This document shows positions 1 through 8,383 of a DNA stretch of 39,167 nt, piece by piece. Every line of letters starts with the position of its first letter. The stretch's first letter is position 1. The notes beneath the pieces were generated by a model. That model ran no database searches and was not told the origin of the DNA. It worked only from the letters and a program-made list of their open reading frames with translations. This DNA comes from Bacteroidaceae bacterium (GTDB lineage: Bacteria; Bacteroidota; Bacteroidia; Bacteroidales; Bacteroidaceae), in contig JAFXQT010000032.1 in NCBI GenBank assembly GCA_017526905.1, positions 1-39,167 on the forward strand, given 5' to 3'. A program made the translations under genes and the position numbers.

Positions 1-273
1 AAGGCCGGGCGCAGAAAACTTCAGGAGGCCGCCACTCAGGCTTTCCCTCGCAGGGGCCTCTCTCGTTTTGCGGGTGCAAAGGTACGGCGATTTTGCGAAC
101 CGTGCAAGTCTTTTCGCAAAAAAGTTGCAAAATATTTTTCACACGGCACAGCCTCGCGCGCGAACATTATTAATTATAATTATATAATTTACATATAATA
201 CCGCATTTAAATCAGCCTCTGATTAATGCAGACGGCGAACCACGAAGGTCTGATGTTGTTTGAAAGGAAATCA
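1..273. other. Intergenic edge, no gene seen
   Basis: No credible coding sequence is seen. The left part lies just downstream of a leftward promoter, so it is probably the 5' leader of a gene outside the window. About 150-225 is very AT-rich and lies beyond the 3' end of the GH43 gene. No clear hairpin plus T-tract terminator was found. Confidence 0.6.
77..108 (-). promoter_or_regulatory. Leftward Bacteroidota-type promoter
   Basis: On the minus strand TACCTTTG (77-84) matches the -7 element TAnnTTTG. A TTG lies 20 bp upstream (105-107), the spacing expected of a -33 element. It would drive a gene beyond the left edge. Confidence 0.6.
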
Positions 274-1287
274 TCAGCGAGTTGTAGATGTTGCCCCTTG
301 CGCTGGCGCGGTGATGTCGATTTTCGGAATCCGTCCGTCCTTCATGCGCTGGAACTCACGGATGGCCGTAGTGCGCCGGAAGCCGTTTCCACCCGATGGG
401 ATACCGTCGTGATAGAAGAGGTACGACTTGCCCTTAAAATCGATGGTACCTCCATGAATCGTGAATGAGCCGGGCGACTCATCGGTAATTCGGCCTTCGT
501 AATGCCAGGGACCATGAATGCTCTTTGCCGTTGAGTAGGCCCAGTGTTCGGGCACGCCACCGGCGGCATATTCAAGGAAATAGGTGTCGCCTATCTTATA
601 AATCCACGGTGCCTCCTCGAAGTTAGTCTTCATCACCCTTCTATGGAGCTGGTAGTCCATCTTCATGCAGTGAGGACCGAACTGTGCCTCGTCGTCGAGC
701 ATGGCACGCATGTCGCATATGCCATTGTTGCCGAAAGTGTTGTCAATGCTGATCATGTCATCGTTCAGTTTGGCATACCAGCAACCATTGTTGCCCCAGA
801 AAAGCCATGCCTGCCCGTCATCGTCGACAAACACCGTTGGGTCGATAAATCCCCAGTCGCCCGGAATGAGAGGCTTGCCGATGGGGTCGGTCCAGGGTCC
901 TTCTGGACGTTCAGCCACAGCGACACCGATGCCATGTAGATGTTTGGTGGTATCCTCTGCCGCCACGTACCAGTACCACTTTCCGTTGCGCTCTATGGCC
1001 TGTGACGCCCATGCATTGTCGCCCTGTTTGGCCCATTTGAAATGTGCGGTGCTCAGCACCACTCCGTGATCGGTCCAATGCTCCATGTCGCTGGTCGAGA
1101 ACACTTGCCAGTCCGGCATGCGGAAATAGGTAGCAGTGTCCATGTCGTGGCCCGTGAACACGTAGAGCCGGTCGCCGGCCACAACGGGTGCGGGATCGGG
1201 GGTGTATGTACGGTTGGAAACTCGCATCTGTGCATGCGCAGTGGCAGTCAGCAGAATCACGCTTAGTGTGAGGATTGTTTTTTTCAT
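274..1287 (-). CDS. Glycoside hydrolase family 43 protein, secreted
   Basis: A 337-residue protein with a signal peptide (MKKTILTLSVILLTATAHA, cleavage near residue 20). The rest fits a single five-bladed beta-propeller GH43 catalytic domain. The three expected acidic residues can be placed: Asp31 in TPDPAPVV as general base, Asp149 in GFIDPTVFVDDDG as pKa modulator, and Glu225 in FEEAPWIYK as general acid. GH43 enzymes cleave arabinose-, xylose- or galactose-containing plant glycans, and the sequence alone does not give the substrate. The protein probably acts in the periplasm or at the cell surface. The start lies 4 bp after the stop of the upstream TraB-like gene, so the two are probably one transcript. 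No SusC/SusD pair lies beside it, so this is not an obvious polysaccharide utilisation locus. Confidence 0.9.
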   Translation of the reverse strand: MKKTILTLSVILLTATAHAQMRVSNRTYTPDPAPVVAGDRLYVFTGHDMDTATYFRMPDWQVFSTSDMEHWTDHGVVLSTAHFKWAKQGDNAWASQAIERNGKWYWYVAAEDTTKHLHGIGVAVAERPEGPWTDPIGKPLIPGDWGFIDPTVFVDDDGQAWLFWGNNGCWYAKLNDDMISIDNTFGNNGICDMRAMLDDEAQFGPHCMKMDYQLHRRVMKTNFEEAPWIYKIGDTYFLEYAAGGVPEHWAYSTAKSIHGPWHYEGRITDESPGSFTIHGGTIDFKGKSYLFYHDGIPSGGNGFRRTTAIREFQRMKDGRIPKIDITAPAQGATSTTR

Positions 1288-1291
1288 AAGC

Positions 1292-2230
1292 CTATTTCTT
1301 CTTTACTTGTTCAACCTGATATCCTGAATTGCGCAGAAGTTGTATGATACCCTGATTACCAAGCAAATGTCCGGCTCCGAAGACGAACATCGTGGGGGCG
1401 TTCTTCATGGCGTCCTCCATCTTGGGCAACCACCGTTCATTACGGTGCCTGAACACAGCAGGGTTGTTCCTGAGTTCCGCCTGCCAATAATCCATTGCAG
1501 CAAAATGTTTGAAATCAGCCAAACACCAGTAGATAGTAGACTGCTTCAACACCTCGAACTCCTTGATAGCTGATTGTAGCCGTTGATCGTAATTTCGCAC
1601 AAGCGACATGAGCGAATCCACCTGCACATCAATACTAATTGGCTGAAAGCCTTGCACCTTCAGCCGATCCTCAAGCTCATCGAGTTGTCCAACCCGCATG
1701 TTCTTCAGCTTGGCACGGAAGATGCATGTCTGGTCAATCGGTGCGCTCATTCTGTTCGGCCTTGGACCATGCCTCTTTGCTTCTGACTTGATTTTATTGC
1801 TGATGAGAAACGAAAGTATGTAAGGTTGAAAGTTCCACAACCCCACCATTATCGAGTCTGACAGTTTTTGGCCGAATATCTTTTTCACCCTCACATCCAC
1901 CTCCTCGATTTGCTCTTTGCTCAGTACATCCAGGATATTATTCCCTTCAGGCAATTTAAAACTTGCTTTTGTCTGCTCGATTGCATCATTGAGCTCTTTC
2001 ATCCGGCGCTGGTCAGTTATGTCATACTCCGTGTAGAACTGGGTGCACCGAGCCTCAACCTCCGTGTATTCGGGTGTATAGTCGAGCACAGAGCCTTGCA
2101 TTGTGTGAATGGTGCCAAGCATGTACGATGGCTTCTCCATACCCCGGCCACTGATACGGAAGAGGAATTGGGCATTAGCCTGCACCATAGCGAGGGCAAA
2201 GAGAAACGTTATTAAGTATATTTTCTTCAT
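1292..2230 (-). CDS. TraB/GumN family protein
   Basis: A 312-residue protein with an N-terminal signal peptide ending near AQANAQ (about residue 21). It has the two conserved histidine motifs of the TraB/GumN fold: MLGTIH near residues 37-42 and FGAGHL near 284-289. Family members resemble Tiki metalloproteases, which use a GxxH and a distant GxxH motif. Catalysis by bacterial GumN-like proteins is mostly unproven, so I name only the family. It is the first gene of a leftward pair with GH43 and has a well-formed promoter about 120 bp upstream. A protease-like protein and a glycosidase in one transcript have no evident pathway link. Confidence 0.85.
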   Translation of the reverse strand: MKKIYLITFLFALAMVQANAQFLFRISGRGMEKPSYMLGTIHTMQGSVLDYTPEYTEVEARCTQFYTEYDITDQRRMKELNDAIEQTKASFKLPEGNNILDVLSKEQIEEVDVRVKKIFGQKLSDSIMVGLWNFQPYILSFLISNKIKSEAKRHGPRPNRMSAPIDQTCIFRAKLKNMRVGQLDELEDRLKVQGFQPISIDVQVDSLMSLVRNYDQRLQSAIKEFEVLKQSTIYWCLADFKHFAAMDYWQAELRNNPAVFRHRNERWLPKMEDAMKNAPTMFVFGAGHLLGNQGIIQLLRNSGYQVEQVKKK

Positions 2231-2348
2231 TCATGATGTATTTTAAGGGTGTTACCCCATAGCGTTTTGAGCCAGAAGCGACGCCTTTTCAAGCCAGATG
2301 AGTTGATTAAAGTCTGCTCGATCAGCACGTTTCGGCATCAAACTGGTG

Positions 2349-2379
2349 CAAATGTACAATTTATTGGGATAGAGGCAAA
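2349..2379 (-). promoter_or_regulatory. Promoter of the TraB-GH43 pair
   Basis: Minus-strand TTTG (2376-2379), a 19-bp spacer and TACATTTG (2349-2356) match the Bacteroidota consensus. The implied leader before the ATG at 2230 is about 110 nt. Confidence 0.75.
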
Positions 2380-2667
2380 AAAAAGAGCCACTATTTGCCC
2401 GAAAGGGCTGCATATGCCGGGCGGAAGGATCAGGCTGTCACGGGATGAGGGGCTGATGATGCAGACCGACTCTACTTTAGGATATCATACGGCAGATGGC
2501 CCAAGGAAGTCACGGGCATAGAGATTAAGGTGTCGCTATCATCAGCGGTTGAATGCAATATAATCCTTTTTCTCCATACTTTTAAGCCCCGAAAAACGTT
2601 TTTATAAAAGAAATGCCGTATCTTCGCAGAAAAACATCGGGCTGGATTGTCTATATGATAGGAAGTG

Positions 2668-2708
2668 CCTCCGGAGGAGGAGACCGATAAATGACACTTT
2701 ATGATTGA
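2668..2708 (+). promoter_or_regulatory. Leader of the sigma gene: SD palindrome and overlapping five-codon ORF
   Basis: CCTCCGGAGG (2668-2677) is a perfect palindrome that includes the first part of a strong GGAGGAGG Shine-Dalgarno run (2673-2680). Ten bases later ATG at 2691 opens a five-codon ORF (MTLYD) ending at 2708. This overlaps the sigma-factor ATG at 2701 in another frame. A -7-like TATCTTCG at 2619-2626 may be the promoter, but it deviates from TAnnTTTG at one position. Translation of the small ORF could feed ribosomes to the sigma start by stop-start coupling. Confidence 0.5.
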
Positions 2709-3189
2709 CAAGACGATACTTCACAGGCTTTTCTGCCGTCACTACAGCGAGATGATTCATCTGGCCAGGACCCTCCTGTACGATGACGGGGAGGCTGAGG
2801 ACGCAGTGCAGGATGTATTCGTCAGGCTCCTTGAGGGCGACTCGTTGCCCGCCGAGGACAAGGCACGGGCTTATCTGCTGACGGCCGTACGCAACAGCTG
2901 CATCAACCGTATCAAACGCAAGGCGCTGGCAGAGCAGTTCCGCGAGCTCTATTCCTTGGATGCCAAAGCCGACTGGCAGCACGCCGAACAGCGGATGTCA
3001 ATGCTCCAGGCCATCAGCGACTATGCCGAAAACCACCTCTCCGAGCCGCATCGCACCATTTTCCGCCTGCGCTTTCAGGAGGACCTGAAGCTGAAGGACA
3101 TCGCCAGCCGACTGGGCATGAACCTCAAGACCGTCTTCAAGTATCTCAGTCAATCCATCCAAAGCGTCCAAGAACAATTCAAACCCTAA
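2701..3189 (+). CDS. ECF RNA polymerase sigma factor
   Basis: A 162-residue sigma-70 family factor of the extracytoplasmic-function type. Region 2 spans roughly residues 10-75, with DGEAEDAVQDVFVRLLEG typical of region 2.2-2.4. Region 4 is at about 105-158 with a helix-turn-helix in LKLKDIASRLGMNLKTVFKY. Regions 1 and 3 are missing, as in the class. It is followed after 6 bp by an anti-sigma gene, which overlaps a TonB-dependent receptor gene. That is the FecI-FecR-FecA arrangement used in Bacteroidota for substrate-triggered receptor expression. Ligand binding at the receptor would release this factor to transcribe the operon. The start at 2701 is preceded by an unusual leader (see the separate entry). 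Confidence 0.92.
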   Translation: MIDKTILHRLFCRHYSEMIHLARTLLYDDGEAEDAVQDVFVRLLEGDSLPAEDKARAYLLTAVRNSCINRIKRKALAEQFRELYSLDAKADWQHAEQRMSMLQAISDYAENHLSEPHRTIFRLRFQEDLKLKDIASRLGMNLKTVFKYLSQSIQSVQEQFKP

Positions 3190-3195
3190 GAAGAT

Positions 3196-3882
3196 ATGGA
3201 AACGAATCCCAACATCAGCCGTCTTCTGGCCATGCTCGACAATCCCGAAGCATATACCGAGCAGGAGGTCTACGACATCATCCATAGCGACGAAGAGACC
3301 CTCGAGGCCTACCGCTGTATGGTTGCAGCCAAACAAGCCTACCGCCACAAGCAGGCTCTTCAGCCAGCAGACGCCGAAGTGGCATGGCAGCGATTCATGA
3401 ATGAAATGCAGCATGAAGAATCTGAAGGAATGAAGAATGAAGAATCGCCTGAGCATGATACGGCGGAAGCAAATTCTTCATCCTTCATTCCTCATCCTTC
3501 ATTCAAGAAAATCGCCGCCTCGTTCATCGCCGTTCTTCTCCTCACGGGCGCGGCCTTTGCTGCCTATCATTTGCTTTCGCCACACCGGTCGGTTAAGCCG
3601 TCCGAGGCTGTTGCGCCATATTCAGAGCTCACCACAGCGGACTCCCTCGTCCGCTTTACCAACGCCCGTCTGGACAGCATCCTCACCGTCGTTGCCGGGC
3701 ACTACGGACGCAAGGTCTGCTTCCGCGACGAAGCACCGCACAAGCTGAGGTTCACCATCACCTGGAACCGTCGGCAACCGATAGCGTCGTTCGCCGGCTC
3801 GCTCAATGAGTTCGACGGCTTGCTGTTGACTGATAAGCATGATACCTTGTTCGTGGAATCCGTAGAAAGCGAGGAAGAATGA
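3196..3882 (+). CDS. FecR-like anti-sigma factor, short form
   Basis: A 228-residue single-pass membrane protein: a cytoplasmic N-terminal region (1-105) that would hold the sigma factor, a membrane helix at about 106-127 (IAASFIAVLLLTGAAFAAYH) and a periplasmic C-terminal domain. The C-terminal part (about 148-226) resembles DUF4974, the STN-like domain at the end of Bacteroidota FecR proteins. The FecR domain normally found between helix and DUF4974 is absent, so the protein is about 100 residues short. Residues 77-103 are encoded by a foreign-looking inverted repeat (3424-3493) just before the membrane helix. It ends in a 4-bp ATGA overlap with the receptor gene, indicating translational coupling. 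The anti-sigma role follows from position and topology; sequence identity to characterised members could not be checked. Confidence 0.8.
   Translation: METNPNISRLLAMLDNPEAYTEQEVYDIIHSDEETLEAYRCMVAAKQAYRHKQALQPADAEVAWQRFMNEMQHEESEGMKNEESPEHDTAEANSSSFIPHPSFKKIAASFIAVLLLTGAAFAAYHLLSPHRSVKPSEAVAPYSELTTADSLVRFTNARLDSILTVVAGHYGRKVCFRDEAPHKLRFTITWNRRQPIASFAGSLNEFDGLLLTDKHDTLFVESVESEEE
3424..3493 (+). repeat. In-frame inverted repeat inside the anti-sigma gene
   Basis: Two arms of about 20 bp, AGGAATGAAGAATGAAGAAT near 3426-3445 and its near-perfect reverse complement at about 3473-3492, flank a 27-bp centre. They encode low-complexity, charged and Ser/Phe/Pro-rich segments (EGMKNEES ... SSSFIPHPSF). 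The reading frame stays open. It looks like an inserted palindromic element and not native domain sequence. Confidence 0.65.
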
Positions 3883-6800
3883 AACGCCTGTACTGTCTCA
3901 TCGTGCTGTCGCTCCTGTGCGGAAGGCTGGCAGCCCAACGTCTCCATTCTTTCCATTTCCACGACGCCTCCCTCGCCGCCGTGCTCGACACGCTGGCCGC
4001 TGTGCAGGACGAGTATTCTATCACCTTCATCCACAACGACCTCGAACACTTGCACGTCTCGGCCCGCATCAAGAACCTGACCATAAAGGAAGCTGTGGAA
4101 AAGGTGTGCAAGGGGCAACCCGTCAAGGTGAAGACGCGCAAACAACAGGTATTCGTGCAGTACAAGCCTCACAAGAACTTCCCAAACAAAACCATTCAGA
4201 TTACAGGGCTTGTGCTTGATTCGTTTACCTTGAAACCCGTAGGGCAAATTGATGTAACCATTCTTGACGCCACGCATACCGTTATTTCAAGGACACGAAC
4301 GGCCGCCGGCCCCATCCCTGTTTCTTTCGGCTATTTTAAGGTACGGGAAAAATATCTTTTGGAAATACAAAGCCCTGCCTATCAAAGCGTGAAACGCGAA
4401 ATCTATCCGGATCCCCAGAAGAGAGACACTCAGGTCACGCTGCCAGACATCCTCATGCAACTCAAACCTGACACTGCAGCCACCACCATGCGCGAGGTGA
4501 CGGTTACGGCTTCCAAGCTGAGGTTCGTCTGGAAACGCGATACGCTTATCTATGATGCCACGGCTTTCAACATGCACGAAGGAGCCATGCTCAGGGACCT
4601 CATCCATCAATTGCCGGGCACCGAAATGGACAAGTATGGTCAGATCACCGTATTCGGACGCAAAGTCGACTGTCTGACACTCAACGGGCGGGATTTCTTC
4701 AAAGGCGACAACCGCGTGATGCTCGACAACCTACCCTATTATATCATCAAGGACATCAAGGTATATGAGCGGGGCCCTGCTGCCTACGAGCAGTGGAAGG
4801 CCATGCAAGGCGATAAGAAGGAATACGTGATGGACGTCGTGCTCAAACGCGACTGCCGACGCGGATATCTGGCCAATGCCGAAGCAGGCGGCGGTTCGGG
4901 TGGCCATTGGCTTGCACGCGCTTTCGGCTCGATGTACTCCGACCGGACCCGCATCGGAGCAATCGTCAATGCCAACGACCTCAATGACACCCGCGACCCG
5001 GGACGTTCGACAGGTGACTGGCAGACGATCGGGCAGCCCAAGGGCATCATGACCACGGTACGGGCCAAGTCGGATATGAACTTTTATGGGAAAAGCGACA
5101 AATGGCATGACATGGGGCAGGTGGTTTTGCAGTGGAGCAAACCCCAGACAGCCTTCAGGAACGACGAAGTCACCCATATACAAGACAATCAGAAAAGAGC
5201 CCTCGCCGGGGGCGATGGCACGAGCAAGGACCTCATGCTCAGCTTCGACAACACCTACTCAAGCAGCAAGCCGAATCTCGATTTGAAAACAGCCATCCTC
5301 GTCCGGCGGGGCAGAGAGCATACCAGCGACAGCACAACATCGTTCAACAACGACAAGCTGGTCAATCAGATAAAGAATGCATACTACAACACCCAACTGA
5401 CACAGGACTGCCAACAGTCCTTGTTCACAGGCTGGAAGATGGGCAATGGCAATTTTCTGTCCCTCCGTGCCTCAGGGCGCCATGCCGAACGTCGTAACGA
5501 CAGGTACCACCTGTACGAGATGTCGCTCGCAGCCACTGGCGGCGAGAAGAGCTATCGGTTGCAGCAATCCAGGATGAAGGAGGATGAGCTGAAGGCACTC
5601 ATCGGCTACAACATGCCCTTCCCGGCGGCCAAACTCAGCCTGTACCTGTCCGCAGGGTGGAACTATCATCACGCCGACAAGGACTCGCCCCTGTGGCGAC
5701 TGGAGCGCGATTCCCTGTTCTTCAACACCTTTGCCGCCCTCGGCCAGCATCCCGCACTCCAGGCCACACTCATCGATGCCGGAAACAGTCAATGGATTAA
5801 GGGGCATACGCATCAAATCACTTATAGCGCCAAGCTGTCCTATTTGGACAAGGGCAGTAATTACGAAACGGCATTCGCCCTAAACCTGCCCCTGGCCACC
5901 CTGTGGCAGAACGAACACATTCAGCGCGGGCAGGTCAACGTTGACACCACCCGCAACGCCACCGATTTCCTTCCTTCATTCACCGCAGAAATACGCCGTA
6001 AACACAGCAATTACGTCTGGCTGTTCAATTACGAGCCGCATGTCAGCCGCCCCCTCCTGCTCGAACTCACCAACTACGAAGACACCACGAACCCTCTCAA
6101 CGTACTTCGGGGAAACCCCCAACTGAAGAATGCCGTCACACACAAGCTGGGCACCTCATATTACATCCGGCACGGTCGACAATGGTACCGATTCAACAGC
6201 CAGTACACCATCACCCACAACCAAATCGTGCCTTCGCGCATCTACAATCCCAACACAGGCGGGTATCTCAGCAGTTCAGCCAACGTCAATGGCAACTGGC
6301 TATGGGACAACCTCATAGAAACCACCCACGCCCTGGACGGAAGCCCACGTTGGATTCTGACCAACAAACTCGGGCTCGTATGGCAACACCTCGCCTATAT
6401 GGGATCATCCAACAGCGCGGAGGCGCTAAGACGCATCCAGACCAACCGCAACAGCATCGCCTACGAGATGAAACTCAAATACAGGAAAGATGAGAAGTTC
6501 GACATCGAACCGCACTTCAACCTCCTTATCAACCACGCCACCAACAGCCAGGGTTTCGGCACAGCCGCCAACGCAAGAGACCTCATCTATGGCCTCAACA
6601 TCAACTGGACAATGCCTTACAACTGGATGTTGGCCACCGACCTCAACCTGTTTCAGCGACGGGGATATGGCATGGGCATGAATACAGACGATGTAATCTG
6701 GAACACTCAGCTGACAAAAAGCTGGCTGAAAGGGCGTTTGCAAACCCGGCTCACAGCTTACGACATCCTTAACCAGATGCATCACAACTCCTACATCATC

Positions 6801-6905
6801 ACAGCCGAAGGCTATCAGTCAAGATGGGAGAAAGGCATGTCCCGTTATGCCCTCCTGAGCCTCTTCTACCGGATTGACATCAAGCCAAAGAAGGCACGCC
6901 ACTAA
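3879..6905 (+). CDS. TonB-dependent receptor with N-terminal STN domain
   Basis: A 1008-residue outer-membrane protein. It has a signal peptide (MKRLYCLIVLSLLCGRLAAQ), an STN (secretin/TonB N-terminal) domain at about 22-92, a carboxypeptidase-regulatory-like beta-sandwich at about 107-185, a plug-like segment near 205-320 (starting REVTVTASKL) and a long C-terminal beta-barrel. The STN domain identifies a signalling receptor that touches the anti-sigma factor in the periplasm, matching the two genes upstream. No SusD-like lipoprotein follows, so it is not a typical glycan SusC. A peptide, siderophore or other ligand is possible. The ATG overlaps the anti-sigma stop (ATGA). A short hairpin with a T-run about 250 bp downstream may end the transcript. 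Confidence 0.88.
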   Translation: MKRLYCLIVLSLLCGRLAAQRLHSFHFHDASLAAVLDTLAAVQDEYSITFIHNDLEHLHVSARIKNLTIKEAVEKVCKGQPVKVKTRKQQVFVQYKPHKNFPNKTIQITGLVLDSFTLKPVGQIDVTILDATHTVISRTRTAAGPIPVSFGYFKVREKYLLEIQSPAYQSVKREIYPDPQKRDTQVTLPDILMQLKPDTAATTMREVTVTASKLRFVWKRDTLIYDATAFNMHEGAMLRDLIHQLPGTEMDKYGQITVFGRKVDCLTLNGRDFFKGDNRVMLDNLPYYIIKDIKVYERGPAAYEQWKAMQGDKKEYVMDVVLKRDCRRGYLANAEAGGGSGGHWLARAFGSMYSDRTRIGAIVNANDLNDTRDPGRSTGDWQTIGQPKGIMTTVRAKSDMNFYGKSDKWHDMGQVVLQWSKPQTAFRNDEVTHIQDNQKRALAGGDGTSKDLMLSFDNTYSSSKPNLDLKTAILVRRGREHTSDSTTSFNNDKLVNQIKNAYYNTQLTQDCQQSLFTGWKMGNGNFLSLRASGRHAERRNDRYHLYEMSLAATGGEKSYRLQQSRMKEDELKALIGYNMPFPAAKLSLYLSAGWNYHHADKDSPLWRLERDSLFFNTFAALGQHPALQATLIDAGNSQWIKGHTHQITYSAKLSYLDKGSNYETAFALNLPLATLWQNEHIQRGQVNVDTTRNATDFLPSFTAEIRRKHSNYVWLFNYEPHVSRPLLLELTNYEDTTNPLNVLRGNPQLKNAVTHKLGTSYYIRHGRQWYRFNSQYTITHNQIVPSRIYNPNTGGYLSSSANVNGNWLWDNLIETTHALDGSPRWILTNKLGLVWQHLAYMGSSNSAEALRRIQTNRNSIAYEMKLKYRKDEKFDIEPHFNLLINHATNSQGFGTAANARDLIYGLNINWTMPYNWMLATDLNLFQRRGYGMGMNTDDVIWNTQLTKSWLKGRLQTRLTAYDILNQMHHNSYIITAEGYQSRWEKGMSRYALLSLFYRIDIKPKKARH

Positions 6906-6978
6906 CACACTCATGGCCTGTACGCACTGTGCCTAAAAGCAGGATGGAAGCGCAGATTCATTCCTTCATCTTCTATGT

Positions 6979-7110
6979 CGGCCCACAGGGGAAATGCTGT
7001 CGGTCGGAAGGAATGCATTTTACCTCCCGCAGGCATGCTGCTAACCCTCCGCAAGGTGAGCGCCGACCTGCCGCAAGGTGAGCACGCTGCTGCATGCAGG
7101 CAATTTTCAT
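6979..7110. repeat. Diverged tandem array with 22-bp period
   Basis: Six consecutive 22-bp windows starting at 6979, 7001, 7023, 7045, 7067 and 7089 align without gaps. The two central units (7045 and 7067) share most positions, including CCGCAAGGTGAGC. The outer ones match neighbours at about 12 of 22 positions. It lies in the gap between the receptor gene and mscS, which holds no credible gene. The period is the same as in the arrays at 13211 and 16779. Confidence 0.6.
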
Positions 7111-7158
7111 CGCCCTCACGACGACGTGATTACCACCCTGCACCACCAACATCTATCA

Positions 7159-7178
7159 CGTCCGACGGACGATTTTTT
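7159..7178 (+). terminator. Possible terminator of the sigma/anti-sigma/receptor operon
   Basis: CGTCC-GAC-GGACG (7159-7171) forms a 5-bp stem with a 3-nt loop, followed by A and six Ts (7173-7178). The stem is short, so strength is uncertain. Confidence 0.45.
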
Positions 7179-7320
7179 CATATGCCTGATGAGGCGCTAC
7201 CTCGCCGCATCATGTCGCCCAGAGCAGCGCCACGCCCTGACCGTTTGCACACTAGGGATGGGGCGTAAAGGTGGGAGAAAGCGGACGGAGGTGGTTTATG
7301 GCATTTAACTACAGTAATTA

Positions 7321-7352
7321 TTTGCTCATGTGAAATAATGCCACTATCTTTG
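7321..7352 (+). promoter_or_regulatory. Promoter of the mscS gene
   Basis: TTTG (7321-7324), exactly 20 bp, then TATCTTTG (7345-7352): a full match to the Bacteroidota promoter. It places transcription start near 7358 and so excludes an upstream ATG at 7338 as the start of mscS. Confidence 0.85.
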
Positions 7353-7424
7353 CACGCAGTCAAAGGGGCATGGTGCTGCGGAGCTGATTCCCAGGACCAA
7401 AGAGGCCGTTTTGACGCATATAGC

Positions 7425-8342
7425 ATGTCAATTATACAATCGACGAATACGATTCTGGCCGCCGGAAAGGCAGCAAAGGATGCGGGTCAGGCGGTGACAG
7501 ATGTGGCACAGACGCTCACGGGCTCGAACATGCATCTGGAGCAGGTGATGGGGCAGCTCATCAACTGGTCTCTCGATGCGGGCCGGCATATCTTAGTGGC
7601 TGTAGTAGTGTATGTCATCGGGCACTACGCTGTGAAGTTCATCAACCACTTGGTAACTAAGCTGATGGAGCGCCGCAAGATGGAGCCCACGCTACAGACA
7701 TTCCTAAGAAGTTTCGTAAACATCACCCTGCAAATCCTGCTCATCATCTCGGTAGTGGGGGCTCTGGGCATCAACACAACAAGCTTCGCAGCCCTGCTGG
7801 CATCGGCCGGCGTAGCAGTAGGCATGGCACTGAGCGGCAACCTGCAGAATTTGGCCGGCGGCATCATCATCCTGCTGTTCAAACCCTATAAAGTGGGCGA
7901 CTGGGTAGAGGCCCAGGGGACGAGCGGCACGGTACAGGAAATTCAGATATTCCACACCATCCTGCTCACGGCCGACGGCAAGAAGGTGTATGTGCCCAAC
8001 GGGGCCATGAGCAGCGGCACCATTCAGAACGTGACGCTGACACCCAACCGTCGCATAGAATGGACTATAGGAGTGGAATACGGCGAGGACATAGACCGCG
8101 TGCGCGCCGTGTGCACGGAGCTGCTGAAAGCCGACAAACGCATCCTGCCCGACCCTGCCCCGATGGTGGCGCTTACGGAACTGGCCGACAGCTCGGTAAA
8201 CGTGCTGGTGCGCGGGTGGGTGGCCAACGCCGACTACTGGGATGTGCTGTTCGACATGCAGGAGCGCATCTACAAGCGGTTCAACGCCGAAGGCATCGGA
8301 TTCCCGTTCCCGCAAGTGACGATAAACCGAGGGAAAGAGTAA
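7425..8342 (+). CDS. Small-conductance mechanosensitive channel (MscS family)
   Basis: A 305-residue inner-membrane channel. Three hydrophobic helices lie at about 45-65, 95-115 and 120-150. The last is the Gly/Ala-rich pore helix, running through SAGVAVGMALSGNLQNLAGGIIILLFKPYKVGDWV, shown here only as landmarks: pore glycines at 125-140 and the KPYKVGDWV entry into the beta domain. The cytoplasmic vestibule contains the VPNGAMSSGTIQN motif typical of MscS (PN-x-x-hydroxyl). Such channels open under membrane tension and release solutes on hypo-osmotic shock. I chose the ATG at 7425 because the promoter at 7321-7352 lies inside the longer reading frame. It is the first gene of a rightward series with the metalloprotease and antiporter genes. 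Confidence 0.92.
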   Translation: MSIIQSTNTILAAGKAAKDAGQAVTDVAQTLTGSNMHLEQVMGQLINWSLDAGRHILVAVVVYVIGHYAVKFINHLVTKLMERRKMEPTLQTFLRSFVNITLQILLIISVVGALGINTTSFAALLASAGVAVGMALSGNLQNLAGGIIILLFKPYKVGDWVEAQGTSGTVQEIQIFHTILLTADGKKVYVPNGAMSSGTIQNVTLTPNRRIEWTIGVEYGEDIDRVRAVCTELLKADKRILPDPAPMVALTELADSSVNVLVRGWVANADYWDVLFDMQERIYKRFNAEGIGFPFPQVTINRGKE

Positions 8343-8383
8343 AGAGTAGCGAATAGAGATTGTATTCATATACAATATAAATA

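Noticed and set aside
2400-2465. Repeated GGGCTG/GGCTGATGATGC motifs as a repeat array
   Set aside because: Spacings of 27, 18 and 45 bp are irregular and matches are short.
6975-7308. Small open frames in the gap before mscS
   Set aside because: They read through the diverged 22-bp array and terminator and have no ribosome site or protein-like features.
7338-7424. N-terminal extension of the MscS protein
   Set aside because: The promoter -7 element lies inside it, so it cannot be transcribed as part of the gene.
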